From positions 1-64,000 of the forward strand of contig JAIQGI010000039.1 in NCBI GenBank assembly GCA_020072565.1: 64,000 nucleotides of DNA. The letters run 5' to 3'. How positions within the stretch are numbered: position 1 is the stretch's first letter; each line of letters opens with the position of its first letter. A program made the translations under genes and the position numbers. Shown here in pieces: positions 18,270 through 26,904 of the stretch. Origin of the DNA: Terriglobia bacterium. Its GTDB lineage: Bacteria > Acidobacteriota > UBA6911. Below the pieces are notes generated by a model. The model did no database searches. It was given only the letters and a program-made list of their open reading frames with translations, and had not been told where the DNA came from.

Positions 18270-18691
18270 GCTTTCTCCTTGCCGGCCTCTACATCGGCCC
18301 CCAGCGTCTTCCTTGAGGACAGCCGATTCCAGTGAGCTTCCACCGCTGCCAACAAGTCATCAAGATCCAGGGAAATTCGTTTTGCTTCCACTACCAGCCG
18401 TTCGAGATCCTCCTTGAGGAGCGTGCTGCGCTCCTGCGGCAATCCGCGCGGAGCATGCGCCACCACGGTCCCGATTCCGGGGCGCACTTCGAGTAATCCC
18501 CTGCGCGTCAGATCGGCAATCGCTTTGTGTGCCGTATTAGGATTGATCTTACAAGCCTGGCTCAGGACGCGAACCGATGGAAACGCATCGCCGGGACGAA
18601 GGTGGCCGCAGACTATGCTTTTCTCAACGGCATAGATGACCTGCCGATACGGGGAAAGGCCCGGTTTAAAATCCACTTTGAAAGGCAACAT
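18266..18691 (-). CDS. GntR-family regulator, YtrA subfamily
   Basis: A 141-residue protein with an N-terminal winged helix: FKPGLSPYRQVIYAVEKSIV, LRPGDAFPSVRVLSQACKIN, PNTAHKAIADLTRRGLLEVR, PGIGTVV. It is followed only by a short helical tail, as in YtrA-type GntR proteins without an effector domain. It heads the ABC operon and overlaps the ATPase gene by four bases. The ATG at 18691 begins two bases after a palindromic operator, so the transcript is leaderless or nearly so. Confidence 0.9.
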   Translation of the reverse strand: MLPFKVDFKPGLSPYRQVIYAVEKSIVCGHLRPGDAFPSVRVLSQACKINPNTAHKAIADLTRRGLLEVRPGIGTVVAHAPRGLPQERSTLLKEDLERLVVEAKRISLDLDDLLAAVEAHWNRLSSRKTLGADVEAGKEKA

Positions 18692-18692
18692 A

Positions 18693-18728
18693 GCTGTACT
18701 AGTACTATTAGTACAGCGTTGGAGTCAA
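18693..18728 (-). promoter_or_regulatory. GntR operator overlapping a near-leaderless promoter
   Basis: A perfect 9 bp inverted repeat, GCTGTACTA (18693-18701) and TAGTACAGC (18709-18717), has a seven-base spacer. On the minus strand TTGACT (18728-18723) serves as -35, and TACTAG-like sequence inside the palindrome serves as -10. Bound repressor would block the polymerase directly. Confidence 0.65.
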
Positions 18729-18729
18729 G

Positions 18730-19497
18730 AAGATTTAAGATGAGCAGTCACCGGGATCATCGGAAAAGCATAAAAGCTCCGGATATCTCGGCACCCCGGC
18801 CTTGGTCAGCGTATTCCAGATATGTTTCGCGGCTTTGGGCGTGCCGTCGGCATTCAGGAGATCCGTGTGTGAGACATGAACCACCTTGCCGTCTTGAGCA
18901 TGAAGCGCCATTGGTTTTGAAGTCCGATAACGGCAGCGCGTTCATCGCGGATGAGGTCGAACGCTTTCTCGAGGCACGCGGAGTGTATCATCTGCTGTCG
19001 CCGCCGCGGCTGCCGTCTTATAATGGTGCATGCGAAGCGGGGATAGGATCGCTGAAGACGCGGGCGCATCACGAATCGGCGCGCAACGACCGCCCCGGGG
19101 AGTGCACTTGCGATGATGGCGAAGCCGCACGCCTCATGGCCAACGAAACGACGCGGCCGGGCGGCTTTCATGCCCCCACGCCGAACGAACGGTGGCGCAT
19201 CCGGTTACTGCTCTCGCAAGGCCAGCACCTCGAAGTTGACATATTGCTCCGGACGCTACGGGCCGGCGCCCATCGGGGCGTGGCCCAAAAAGGGCGGCGT
19301 GCCAAGGAGTTTTTGTCATCATCACCGCGCTGCAGCGCAGGCAAGAGCTTTGAAGTGCAGGTCGGGCCCGACCAGCCGCATTCGGGCGTGAATCAACAGC
19401 GCATAATGGAGTTCTTCATCGAGAATCTCGTCATGCATCCGGAGCGCTTGATCGCGCCGGAAAAAATGAAACGTACGTCTATCTGCGAGGTGACATT
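18730..19497 (+). pseudogene. Insertion-sequence relic with integrase-core transposase fragment
   Basis: On the plus strand, 18917 to about 19195 encodes a recognisable slice of a DDE integrase-core transposase: LKSDNGSAFIADEVERFLEA, LLSPPRLPSYNGACEAGIGS, LKTRAHHES, then ANETTRPGGFHAPTPNERW. Neither the N-terminal half nor a complete end is present. The flanks are unrelated: 18767-18900 carries a minus-strand protein scrap (DGKVVHVSHTDLLNADGTPK) of unknown origin, and 19200-19497 shows no convincing gene. Confidence 0.65.
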
Positions 19498-21939
19498 ATG
19501 AAGCTATCAAGGATTTTGTGGGCTGGCGCCGCGATTGCCGCGGTGCCATTGGTCTTGACGCTGGGCGCGCAGACGGCCGGGAGTGATCACGAATCCCATC
19601 TCAAAGCCTACGACGCGCACAAGGCGATGACGTCCTCGTCGCCCTTCAAGAATCTCGCGTGGTCATATCTCGGTCCGACGAACGTCAGCGGGCGTGTGGC
19701 CGACGTCGCCGCCGCCGATCACGGCGCCTCGCGGCGTCTGTACGCCGGCACGTGCTGCGGCGGCGTGTGGAAGTCGGACGACCTCGGCCAGACCTGGCAG
19801 GTGGTGTTCGATCAGGCCGCGTCGACGAGCATCGGCGCGCTGGCCGTCGCGCCATCGAATCCGGACATCGTCTGGGTCGGCACCGGCGAGTCGAACATCT
19901 TTCGCAGCTCGTACTCGGGCGTAGGCGTGTACAAGTCGGTCGACAACGCAAAGACGTGGCAGCAGATGGGGCTGGCCGACACCGGCACGATCGGCCGCAT
20001 CGTCGTCTATCCGACGAACCCCAACATCGTCTACGTGGCCTCTGCCGGGCATGAGTGGACCGAGAACGAGACGCGCGGCGTCTTCAAGACAACCGACGGC
20101 GGCAAGTCGTGGCAGAAGGCGCTCTCCATCAGCCGGAAGACAGGCGTCAACGACATCGCCATGGACCCGAGCGACCCGAATACGCTCTATGCCGCGGCGT
20201 GGGAGCGGCAGCGGCGGCACTGGAACGATCCGCGGCCCGAGCCGGGCTTCAACGAGGGCGGCATCTTCAAGACGACGGATGCCGGCCGGACGTGGACGCG
20301 GCTCACGAACGGCCTGCCGCCGGCGAATGTCCTGGCCCGCATCGGCGTTGCCGTCGCGCAGTCGAATCCGAATGTCGTCTACGCGTTCATTGACAACTAC
20401 GAAATTGATACAAACGCGATCGCTGGGGCGCGCAATCCGGCAGGCCGGGCCGGTCAGGGCGGCGTCATCAAAGGCAACGAGGTCTATCGCTCCGACGACA
20501 AGGGCGCGACGTGGCGGCTGGTCAGCGGGCAGGACGATGCGCAGCGCGCGTTCATGCGTGGGATGTCGGGCACCTACGCCTGGGTGTTCGGCAACATTCG
20601 CGTCGATCCGACCGATGAGAACAAAGTGTACGTGCTCGCGCTTTCAGTCAGCATGTCGACCGACGGCGGCAAGACGTTCGGGCCGATCGTCCCGCCGCCT
20701 CCGCCGACGGCGGGCGGCGCGGCAGCGCGCGGCGCAGGTGGCGGCGCCGGGCGCGGTCCCGGAGGCGACAATCACGGCTACTGGATCGATCCGAAAAATC
20801 CGAAGTTCATGTTGAGCGGCAACGACAGCGGCTTCCGTCTCACGACGGACGGCGGCGTCACATGGAATCGCGCACCGCTGCCGATCGGCACGTGGTTCGA
20901 CATCGCCTACGACATGGACACGCCGTTTCACGTCGTCGGCTCCGTGCAGGATCACGGCAGCTATCGCGGCGTCGTCGATCTGCGTGGCGGCCGCAGCAAT
21001 CTGCAGCCGGTCGCGTTTTCGAGCGAAGGTGGCGGCATCGGCGGCGAGTACTGCGAGCACCAGATCGATCCGACCAATCCGAACATCATTTATTCCGAGA
21101 AGGTGACCCGCACCGACCTGAGCATTGCGGCCGCGCCGCGCGGCGCCGGCGCCGGTGGACAGGCCGGAGGTCGCCAGGCCGCCGCGCCGCAGCCGGCCGG
21201 CCCGCAGCGCACCAAGAACGTTCGGCCCCCGGCCGTGCCGGGTGACGATCCGCTGCGCATGCAGGTGCTCGCGCCGCTGCTCCTCTCGCCGTTCGATCCC
21301 AACACGATCTATTTCGGCGCACAGTACCTCTTCCGTTCGCGCAATCGCGGCGACACGTGGGAAAAGCTGACAGGCGATTTGAGCAGTAACGACAAGACGC
21401 AGCTTGGCGACATTCCCTACCAGGACGTCATTTCCATCTCCGAATCCCCGAAGAAACAAGGACTCATCTACGCCGGCACCGACGACGGGCATCTGCACGT
21501 GACGATGGACGACGGCAAGACGTGGACGGACCTCACATCGAAGCTGCCGCAGAAGAAATGGGTTGCGAAGATTCTCGCGTCGGCGTTCAACGAGTCGACC
21601 GTGTATCTCGCGCAGCAGGGCCGCTATGAAGATGACTTCGCAGTTTATCTTTACAAGTCAACGGACTACGGCAAGACGTGGAAAAGCATCGGCAGCAATC
21701 TGCCGGGCGGTCCGATGAACATGATCCGTGAAGATCCGGTGAGCGCCAACGTGCTCTACACGTGCAACGACTTCGGCATCTATGTGACGACGAACGGCGG
21801 TCAGAAGTGGGACGTGCTCGGCGGCAATCTGCCGTCGGTCAACGTCATGGACTTCATCGTCCATCCGCGCGATCGCGTGCTCGTGGCGGCCACGCACGGC
21901 CGAGGCGTCTGGGCGATCGACGTGAGCGGCATCAAGTAA
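19498..21939 (+). CDS. Exported BNR/sortilin-type beta-propeller protein
   Basis: An 813-residue secreted protein: signal peptide (ILWAGAAIAAVPLVLTLGAQ) then many S/T-x-D-x-G-x-T-W Asp-box repeats, for example WKSDDLGQTWQVVF, YKSVDNAKTWQQM, FKTTDGGKSWQKAL, FKTTDAGRTWTRL, YRSDDKGATWRLV and YKSTDYGKTWKSIG, forming two propellers. Two alanine/glycine-rich linkers (near residues 405 and 545) separate the blades. Proteins of this type are abundant in Acidobacteria and are annotated as glycosyl-hydrolase-like or VPS10-like, with no proven enzymatic activity. GC content and codon bias look much higher than in the preceding IS relic. The TGAAG start context is AT-rich, with GAGGTG six bases before the ATG. 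Confidence 0.9.
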   Translation: MKLSRILWAGAAIAAVPLVLTLGAQTAGSDHESHLKAYDAHKAMTSSSPFKNLAWSYLGPTNVSGRVADVAAADHGASRRLYAGTCCGGVWKSDDLGQTWQVVFDQAASTSIGALAVAPSNPDIVWVGTGESNIFRSSYSGVGVYKSVDNAKTWQQMGLADTGTIGRIVVYPTNPNIVYVASAGHEWTENETRGVFKTTDGGKSWQKALSISRKTGVNDIAMDPSDPNTLYAAAWERQRRHWNDPRPEPGFNEGGIFKTTDAGRTWTRLTNGLPPANVLARIGVAVAQSNPNVVYAFIDNYEIDTNAIAGARNPAGRAGQGGVIKGNEVYRSDDKGATWRLVSGQDDAQRAFMRGMSGTYAWVFGNIRVDPTDENKVYVLALSVSMSTDGGKTFGPIVPPPPPTAGGAAARGAGGGAGRGPGGDNHGYWIDPKNPKFMLSGNDSGFRLTTDGGVTWNRAPLPIGTWFDIAYDMDTPFHVVGSVQDHGSYRGVVDLRGGRSNLQPVAFSSEGGGIGGEYCEHQIDPTNPNIIYSEKVTRTDLSIAAAPRGAGAGGQAGGRQAAAPQPAGPQRTKNVRPPAVPGDDPLRMQVLAPLLLSPFDPNTIYFGAQYLFRSRNRGDTWEKLTGDLSSNDKTQLGDIPYQDVISISESPKKQGLIYAGTDDGHLHVTMDDGKTWTDLTSKLPQKKWVAKILASAFNESTVYLAQQGRYEDDFAVYLYKSTDYGKTWKSIGSNLPGGPMNMIREDPVSANVLYTCNDFGIYVTTNGGQKWDVLGGNLPSVNVMDFIVHPRDRVLVAATHGRGVWAIDVSGIK

Positions 21940-21942
21940 GGT

Positions 21943-21977
21943 CCGAAGGTTCGAGGGTCTGAGAACTGAACCTTCGA
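21943..21977 (+). terminator. Hairpin just past the beta-propeller stop
   Basis: CCGAAGGTTC (from 21943) pairs with GAACCTTCG (21968-21976) around a 15-base loop, beginning three bases after the stop codon. There is no T-run, so it may be a 3' stabilising hairpin or REP remnant rather than a rho-independent terminator. Confidence 0.35.
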
Positions 21978-22247
21978 AGGTGGGAACAAATCGGGAACTA
22001 TCCTGCAGCGCCCATCGCGAACGGCCGTTTTCCAATTTACGACGGGCGCGGAGCGACTGTCCCCTGTGGGTCGACAAAACCAAATCGGAGCCGAATTCCG
22101 GATTTACGTGCGGGGAAGCAGGACGACTCCAGAGGGCTAAATGGCCCAGTCCAGCAGATCGGAAAGAAATCACGCCGGGCATCAAGGCCACGGCTCACAT
22201 ACCGATCTCTTTGTTCGGCCTTATTCAGCGGCGATCGAACGATCTCT

Positions 22248-22914
22248 TCACGCGGCCTGCTGCCAATCGTATCGATGATGCAAGCCACCGATGCGCTGGA
22301 ATGCAACCAAACGCGCGGCTTCCGGCCTGCAAGCAACAGGTCGCATCGCCGGTGTGTCTTTATAGGACTCGGAACGTGAGGGTCGGCACGGTGAAGAAGT
22401 CCATGGCAGCGATGACCTCGCGGTGATTGCGAAGGAAGGCAGCCCAGAGCTTGCGCGCCTGATTCCGAGGATACAGGCGCAGTAGATACCGGGAAACAGT
22501 TCGTTCGGAGACGTCAAAGCCGAGCTTGAGGAGCTCACCGTGAATTCTCGGAGCGCCCCTGGTCGAATTCTCGTTCACCATCCGCTCGATGAGACCTCGA
22601 AGCTCGGCATCGATCTTGGGCCTGCCGCGACTCTTTGCCTGCGATCGAAGGCGCCAGAACAAACGAAAGCCAGCCCGGTGCCAACCGACAACCGTTTCAG
22701 GTTTGACGATAACCAGAACGTTTCTCCACGCAGGCCAAAGGCGGCGGAGCAGGACCCAAAATATGCGATCCTGAATTCGCAGTCGAGGGCGAGGATGTTT
22801 TCGCTGGAGTACGCCCAGCTGCTGACGCAGGGCAAGGATTTCGATGCCGAGGTTGTAACGGGAACGAAAAAAAGCGCTAAGGCAGGCAAGGAAACCAAAA
22901 GAAAATGGAATCAT
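22248..22914 (-). pseudogene. IS481/IS3-type transposase with DDE core deleted
   Basis: The N-terminal part (22914-22360) reads IEILALRQQLGVLQRKHPRP, RLRIQDRIFWVLLRRLW, VVGWHRAGFRLFWRLRSQAK, RGRPKIDAELRGLIERMVNE and RTVSRYLLRLYPRN, ending AAMDFFTVPTLTFRVL at a stop. The DDE catalytic core that should follow is missing. The typical C-terminus (RLVAFQRIGGLHHRYDWQQA) reappears at once in another frame and stops at 22248. An internal deletion of several hundred bases explains this. The 21978-22247 stretch before it is without a gene. Confidence 0.75.
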
Positions 22915-23028
22915 GAGTTCAGGTTTATAGCATAGCGGTGCACCCCAGCGCCCGCGTTAACTGCTTGAATTTGCAGCCTTATGGGTTATTGGCGACACAC
23001 AGAGGTGGACGGCCCCGAATTCCGTCTC

Positions 23029-24129
23029 CTAATAGGTTGCATTGTGGCGCGGCAGCCTCTCCAACAGGATGGGAAGGTACTGGTTAAAGGGCATCCTAGC
23101 CTCCTCAAACTCGGCGAGCAGGATGTAGAACGGACGTACCAGGTTCAGTCCTCTTTCGGTCTCATTGGCGACGCGCCTCTCAATGCGCGCGCGAACCTCG
23201 GCGTCCTTTGTCCTCGTCACATCGATGCGACTGTCCAGGGCCCGTACCAGGCACTCGTATACAAAAGTGACTTCTTCCTGGTACGTCCTCGCCATCGGCC
23301 CGGTCTTGCCTGCATCGAAATATGCTCGCAGCTTCGCGTGTTGCCGGCGGGAGTTCGCCTTGACCAGCGGATTGATGATGTAGTGGAGGTATTCGTGCAC
23401 GTTCAACGTGTGCGCACTGGCACCGGGGCTCTCAACCGAGTAGTAAAAGCGACCGTATGACGCGCCGATCGCCTGGTAGTGGGAGTCAAGAAGGTTGGGA
23501 ATGCTGACGAGCACGAAGGAGTCGCTGCGGGTCATCCGAAGGTATTGCCATGTGGAGCTCAGGTCAGCAGCCATGCGGCCGAGGTCGTACAGGCCCAATT
23601 CTGCCAAGTAATCCGGTTTTACCGCTTCCCAGACGGTCGGGAGGTCGACCGTCGTCCAGAAATCGTTGAGGATGTCGGGAAATTCACGGAGCCGGCGGGC
23701 GGTCTGCGGGTAGCCCAATTCGCTGTCCTGGCGCACGCGCCGGAATGGGTAGTCGGGGGTGAAACTGAGCGCGAAGTCCTGGTAGTGGAACGGCTGCAAG
23801 TTCCAATCGGCGTATCGCTTTTTCCAGGCGCTCAGCTTGTCAGGATGTCTCCGCAGGCTGGCCGATACCATTTCGCGGACCCTGGTTCGAACCGGATGCA
23901 TCGGCATGTTTGCGACCTCTTTGTCGAAACCCACGGCGTTGAGAAACGCCATAACCGCGAATACTCTGCGATCGGCTACGACCATGAATCCCGGGCTCTG
24001 GATGAACTCGTCTCCATGAGCCGAGGGCGCGTCAGGCGCCTGACTGGCTGGAAGACAAGCGCACGTCGTGGCCAGGGCGATGCCCACGAGGAATCGATGG
24101 CAGCTCCGACGTGTGTTAGCGGTACGCAT
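23029..24129 (-). CDS. Putative exported zinc metallopeptidase (DUF4932-like)
   Basis: From the ATG at 24129, which follows GGAG at nine bases, the protein is 366 residues with a lipoprotein-like signal (FLVGIALATTCACLPAS). A zinc-binding HEXXH motif is visible as HEYLH in LNVHEYLHYIINPL, about two thirds along, with acidic residues in the following helix (YQEEVTFVYECLVRALD). The rest, for example FHYQDFALSFTPDYPF and YGRFYYSVESP, resembles the DUF4932 family of uncharacterised peptidases. Catalysis is inferred from the motif only. It is not in an operon. Confidence 0.6.
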   Translation of the reverse strand: MRTANTRRSCHRFLVGIALATTCACLPASQAPDAPSAHGDEFIQSPGFMVVADRRVFAVMAFLNAVGFDKEVANMPMHPVRTRVREMVSASLRRHPDKLSAWKKRYADWNLQPFHYQDFALSFTPDYPFRRVRQDSELGYPQTARRLREFPDILNDFWTTVDLPTVWEAVKPDYLAELGLYDLGRMAADLSSTWQYLRMTRSDSFVLVSIPNLLDSHYQAIGASYGRFYYSVESPGASAHTLNVHEYLHYIINPLVKANSRRQHAKLRAYFDAGKTGPMARTYQEEVTFVYECLVRALDSRIDVTRTKDAEVRARIERRVANETERGLNLVRPFYILLAEFEEARMPFNQYLPILLERLPRHNATY

Positions 24130-24372
24130 GTCAACTACTCCGTTGAATCCTCTAACGGCAGCAGCGGGACCGACAGCCCGAATGGACTTTAGATTAAATC
24201 CCAGCCAGGGTGCGGCCACCGATCTGGTTTTGAGGTCAAATGTTTTCACCGCGGATTGTATATCAAGTGAGCGCGTCGTCGATGGGGGAAATAGAACAAG
24301 TAGCCAGCTGTCTCGAGGGACACTGGCGGCTGTCCTCTATGCCTTTTCTAGCAGGTCAATTTGAAATTCGGG

Positions 24373-24470
24373 GAAATTCGGGACGTCCAAACCTGGTTCA
24401 TCTTGTTTTTGACGGGCATCTGATGATTGGAAAACAAGATGAACCAGGTTTGGACGTCCCCGAATTCCCA
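24373..24470. repeat. Long near-perfect REP palindrome, GGACGTCC type
   Basis: Arms of about 38 bases begin GGGACGTCCAAACCTGGTTC (left arm, from 24380) and end GAACCAGGTTTGGACGTCCC (24441-24460). They enclose a ~20-base loop (24410-24429). The right arm continues CGAATTCCC, matched by GGGAAATTCG on the left with one difference. Transcribed, it would form one of the most stable hairpins of the window. It shares the GGACGTCC core with the palindromes at 7991 and 36131. Confidence 0.85.
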
Positions 24471-24484
24471 CAGCGGCGGGCGGC

Positions 24485-24700
24485 GCCACGCGCAGCATGC
24501 TCAACGGAGACCGGAGGGAAGGCGTGGAGAGGCGACCGGGGCCGCAAACTCCATCCAGCGGCGCTTCGGCTTGTCCGCGCCGCCGCCGCTCGCCTCGATG
24601 TAGCTCCTGACCAGTTCCAGCCCGTAGTTGTAGTTGATGACATAGCGAATGCATGGTAGCAGAGCGACCAATCGGCCTTGCCAGGCATGCGTCTGCCCAA
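24485..24700 (-). pseudogene. C-terminal scrap of an unknown protein
   Basis: A minus-strand frame reads HAWQGRLVALLPCIRYVINY, NYGLELVRSYIEASGG and RRWMEFAAPVASPRLPSGLR, with natural helix-like composition. Upstream of about 24700 the translation turns to low-quality sequence. It is a relic whose family I do not recognise. Confidence 0.3.
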
Positions 24701-24895
24701 ATGACCGGGTGGGGCAGCTAATCTGCCCTGCAATAGGTGTAGGTGCGTCAAAAAAACGGATCCAGACCACCAGCTCAGATGTAGAATCCTGCCTTGGAGG
24801 GCGGCACAAGCCCCCAAGTTTACATCGCCTTTTATCAGCAGGTGCAGCCGGGGGGCTTGCAGAAAGGCCGACCGCACAACGGCAGCCAATCCTTC

Positions 24896-25471
24896 CTATC
24901 CTTCGAGCGGGTTCCACATGCCCGCCGCCGTAGTGTAATTGGACATTACGATTCTGCGTGCGCGATAGGCACTCTCGATCTCAGTCCATGCGCCACCCTT
25001 CGTCGTCGCAATTGCCTTTCCCGTGTCGACGTCCCAACATCTGATAGTGGATCTGAAGGCCCCGATGCTCGCTGTACACACGACGCGGCCCCCATCGGCG
25101 AACCGCACGGATTCGTCTCCCTTCGCTGGCAGGCGACGGACCGTCATTCCACTGTGAATGTCCGTAACGGCGAGTGAAGAGTGTTTGCCCGATGAAAGCT
25201 CCCAGGTCTTTCTGGACTCAGACCAGCGCTCAGGAACGAAGCGAAAGACACAGACCAAATCCCGCTCAGCAGACGCATCAAGGATATCCCAATCCCTAAA
25301 TGACGATTCGGCCTGTCGCTTTTCGAGGGGTTGACAGTCAGATCCAAAAAAATCGAGGGTTAGAGGCCACATGGTGGCGGCATGCTCTGCGCTGACAAAG
25401 AAGTATTCATGTCCCTCTGGCAAGGAACACGCAATTCCATCGGGTATGCGAAGCAGGGTCCTGCCCACCAT
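24896..25471 (-). CDS. WD40-like beta-propeller fragment, probably degraded
   Basis: A 191-residue frame with propeller-like blades: SSLAVTDIHSGMTVRRLPAK, ESVRFADGGRVVCTASIGA, STIRCWDVDTGKAIATTKGG and ESAYRARRIVMSNYTTAAGM. The fragments resemble the WD40/PQQ-type repeats of large acidobacterial sensor proteins. No signal peptide, good start or ribosome site is visible and only about three blades are present, so it is likely part of a decayed larger gene. Confidence 0.4.
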   Translation of the reverse strand: MVGRTLLRIPDGIACSLPEGHEYFFVSAEHAATMWPLTLDFFGSDCQPLEKRQAESSFRDWDILDASAERDLVCVFRFVPERWSESRKTWELSSGKHSSLAVTDIHSGMTVRRLPAKGDESVRFADGGRVVCTASIGAFRSTIRCWDVDTGKAIATTKGGAWTEIESAYRARRIVMSNYTTAAGMWNPLEG

Positions 25472-25679
25472 AGTGGACAGGCAACATCAAACAATGAACC
25501 GCCGGACAAGCACCGAACATCGGCCCAACACGCGGCGAACAGACTTCGAACAAGAGGCAAAATATGAGGGGCGTCATTGTATTCTCGGCCGAAACCGGAG
25601 AGCGTCCCCAGTTTTCCCCTGCAGTTTAAAAGACTTCCGTCGGTCCGACCCCCTATATTAGTTTCCAACGGCGAAACTT

Positions 25680-25919
25680 CTATAGCAGACTCAGTTTCTT
25701 CATCGTTCTAATATGTTCTTTTTGCTGTTTCGGCAGATCCTTTCCTACACGCTTCATATATTGTTCAAACTCTCGCCGAATCTCTTTATGTTGCATGCAA
25801 AGCAGAGCGTGCGCAACTATTTCTAGGGCTCTATATTCATCCGTTTTTTTACCATAACGTTTTGCGATGAGGTGGAGGATATCCAGTACTTCTTCCAATT
25901 TAAATTCTTTGTTTTCCAT
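25680..25919 (-). CDS. Small helical protein of unknown function
   Basis: 79 residues from the ATG at 25919, which follows a very strong ribosome site (GGAGGAGGAT, five bases away). The product is charged and helical: MENKEFKLEEVLDILHLIAK, YRALEIVAHALLCMQHKEIR, REFEQYMKRVGKDLPKQQKE. It has no membrane segment or signal. Its DNA is clearly AT-richer than the neighbouring genes, a sign of foreign origin. I do not recognise a family. Confidence 0.6.
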   Translation of the reverse strand: MENKEFKLEEVLDILHLIAKRYGKKTDEYRALEIVAHALLCMQHKEIRREFEQYMKRVGKDLPKQQKEHIRTMKKLSLL

Positions 25920-26097
25920 TGCTATCCTCCTCCTCCGCTTTGGCGTCGTTCAGGGAGAGGTGTGTCACCTCCACGAATAGGCACGTAGACAGTAACATCG
26001 TTAATTCGGCAATATTTTTCTTAAGATCAAAATTTGGATCTGTTTTTTGGCTGCAAGCTGCAGTTTTTGCCATCAGAATCGAAAATATCGCTTGCGA

Positions 26098-26856
26098 TCA
26101 ACAGGTTAGCGTCGTCAGTCCCCGTTCCGCTCGACTTTCGGGATCCAGCGCGTGAAGGCGCGTCTCGGTGCTGACCGTTGTCCAACCATTGCCTGCGTCA
26201 TCGACTTTCAGGTTGAAGGCGACCTTTACGCTCCCCGCTTGGTCAAATGAGGCGAAGGCCGCAGGTGACGAAAGGATGGGGTTCTCCCCTGTTGATCGGA
26301 CGCGGCCTATTCCGCCGAACACCATCTCCCGTTCGTTCCGTTCAATCAGCGTGTAGCCTGAGCGGGGATCCGAAAAGATGGCAATGATCGCGGGCGACGG
26401 ACCTTTCGGCCGACTCCAACTCCGGCCCATGGCGGCGTTCCGCACTTTCATCAGGGTCGGGTAGGCCGCGAGTTCGTCGATCGTGACTGCCTGCAAAGCC
26501 GAGTACGCCCTGGCAAGGGGAGCGTGCACACGGATCTGGTGGTGTTCTACGAATTCATACTGCGGCATCGCCCCGTCCAGCAGGGATGTGCGCTCCGATA
26601 CCATGGTCGTTGAGGCAGGCCAAAACAGCGCGAGGCCTGCGGCGAAAAAGCCAACGGCAATCAGGAATGCAGCTGCCTTCCTGCTACGGACAAAGATGGT
26701 TTTCAGAGGGTGGATCAGGCAGATCAGCCCTGTGATTACGAGTATGAGTCCGGCGTACGGGACGACGCTCGACAGTTTGAGGGGAGAATAATAATGAAGG
26801 ACTGCAAGCAGGGTCCCGAGAATCCCCGCAATCAAAATCCGGATCAGCCACATCAT
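26098..26856 (-). CDS. Membrane protein with polyketide-cyclase-like (SRPBCC) domain, 3' end replaced by a repeat
   Basis: 252 residues. Three or four N-terminal membrane helices (LIRILIAGILGTLLAVLHYY, AGLILVITGLICLIHPL, AAAFLIAVGFFAAGLALFW) precede a soluble domain starting VEHHQIRVHAPLARAYSALQ, with RSGYTLIERNEREMVFGGIG and VAFNLKVDDAGNGWTTVSTE. That pattern resembles SRPBCC/DUF2867-type lipid-binding domains. Expected homology continues past TETRLHALDPESR, but the frame then runs into GTCAGTCCCCG (the repeat end also found at 12495) and stops nine codons later. The last strand and helix are missing, so function is doubtful. Confidence 0.55.
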   Translation of the reverse strand: MMWLIRILIAGILGTLLAVLHYYSPLKLSSVVPYAGLILVITGLICLIHPLKTIFVRSRKAAAFLIAVGFFAAGLALFWPASTTMVSERTSLLDGAMPQYEFVEHHQIRVHAPLARAYSALQAVTIDELAAYPTLMKVRNAAMGRSWSRPKGPSPAIIAIFSDPRSGYTLIERNEREMVFGGIGRVRSTGENPILSSPAAFASFDQAGSVKVAFNLKVDDAGNGWTTVSTETRLHALDPESRAERGLTTLTC

Positions 26857-26904
26857 ACGATGCTATACGAAAGCTCGGGTTCTGATGTTCACCCGCCCTA
26901 AGCC

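Noticed and set aside
20644-21498. 284-codon minus-strand frame opposite the BNR propeller
   Set aside because: Antisense shadow; valine- and arginine-rich text without motifs.
21943-21977. Strong rho-independent terminator
   Set aside because: The hairpin lacks a T-run; kept only at low confidence.
24398-24889. 163-codon minus-strand frame covering the REP palindrome
   Set aside because: Runs through the palindrome and is tryptophan/serine/arginine-rich noise; only the 24485-24700 scrap in another frame looks protein-like.
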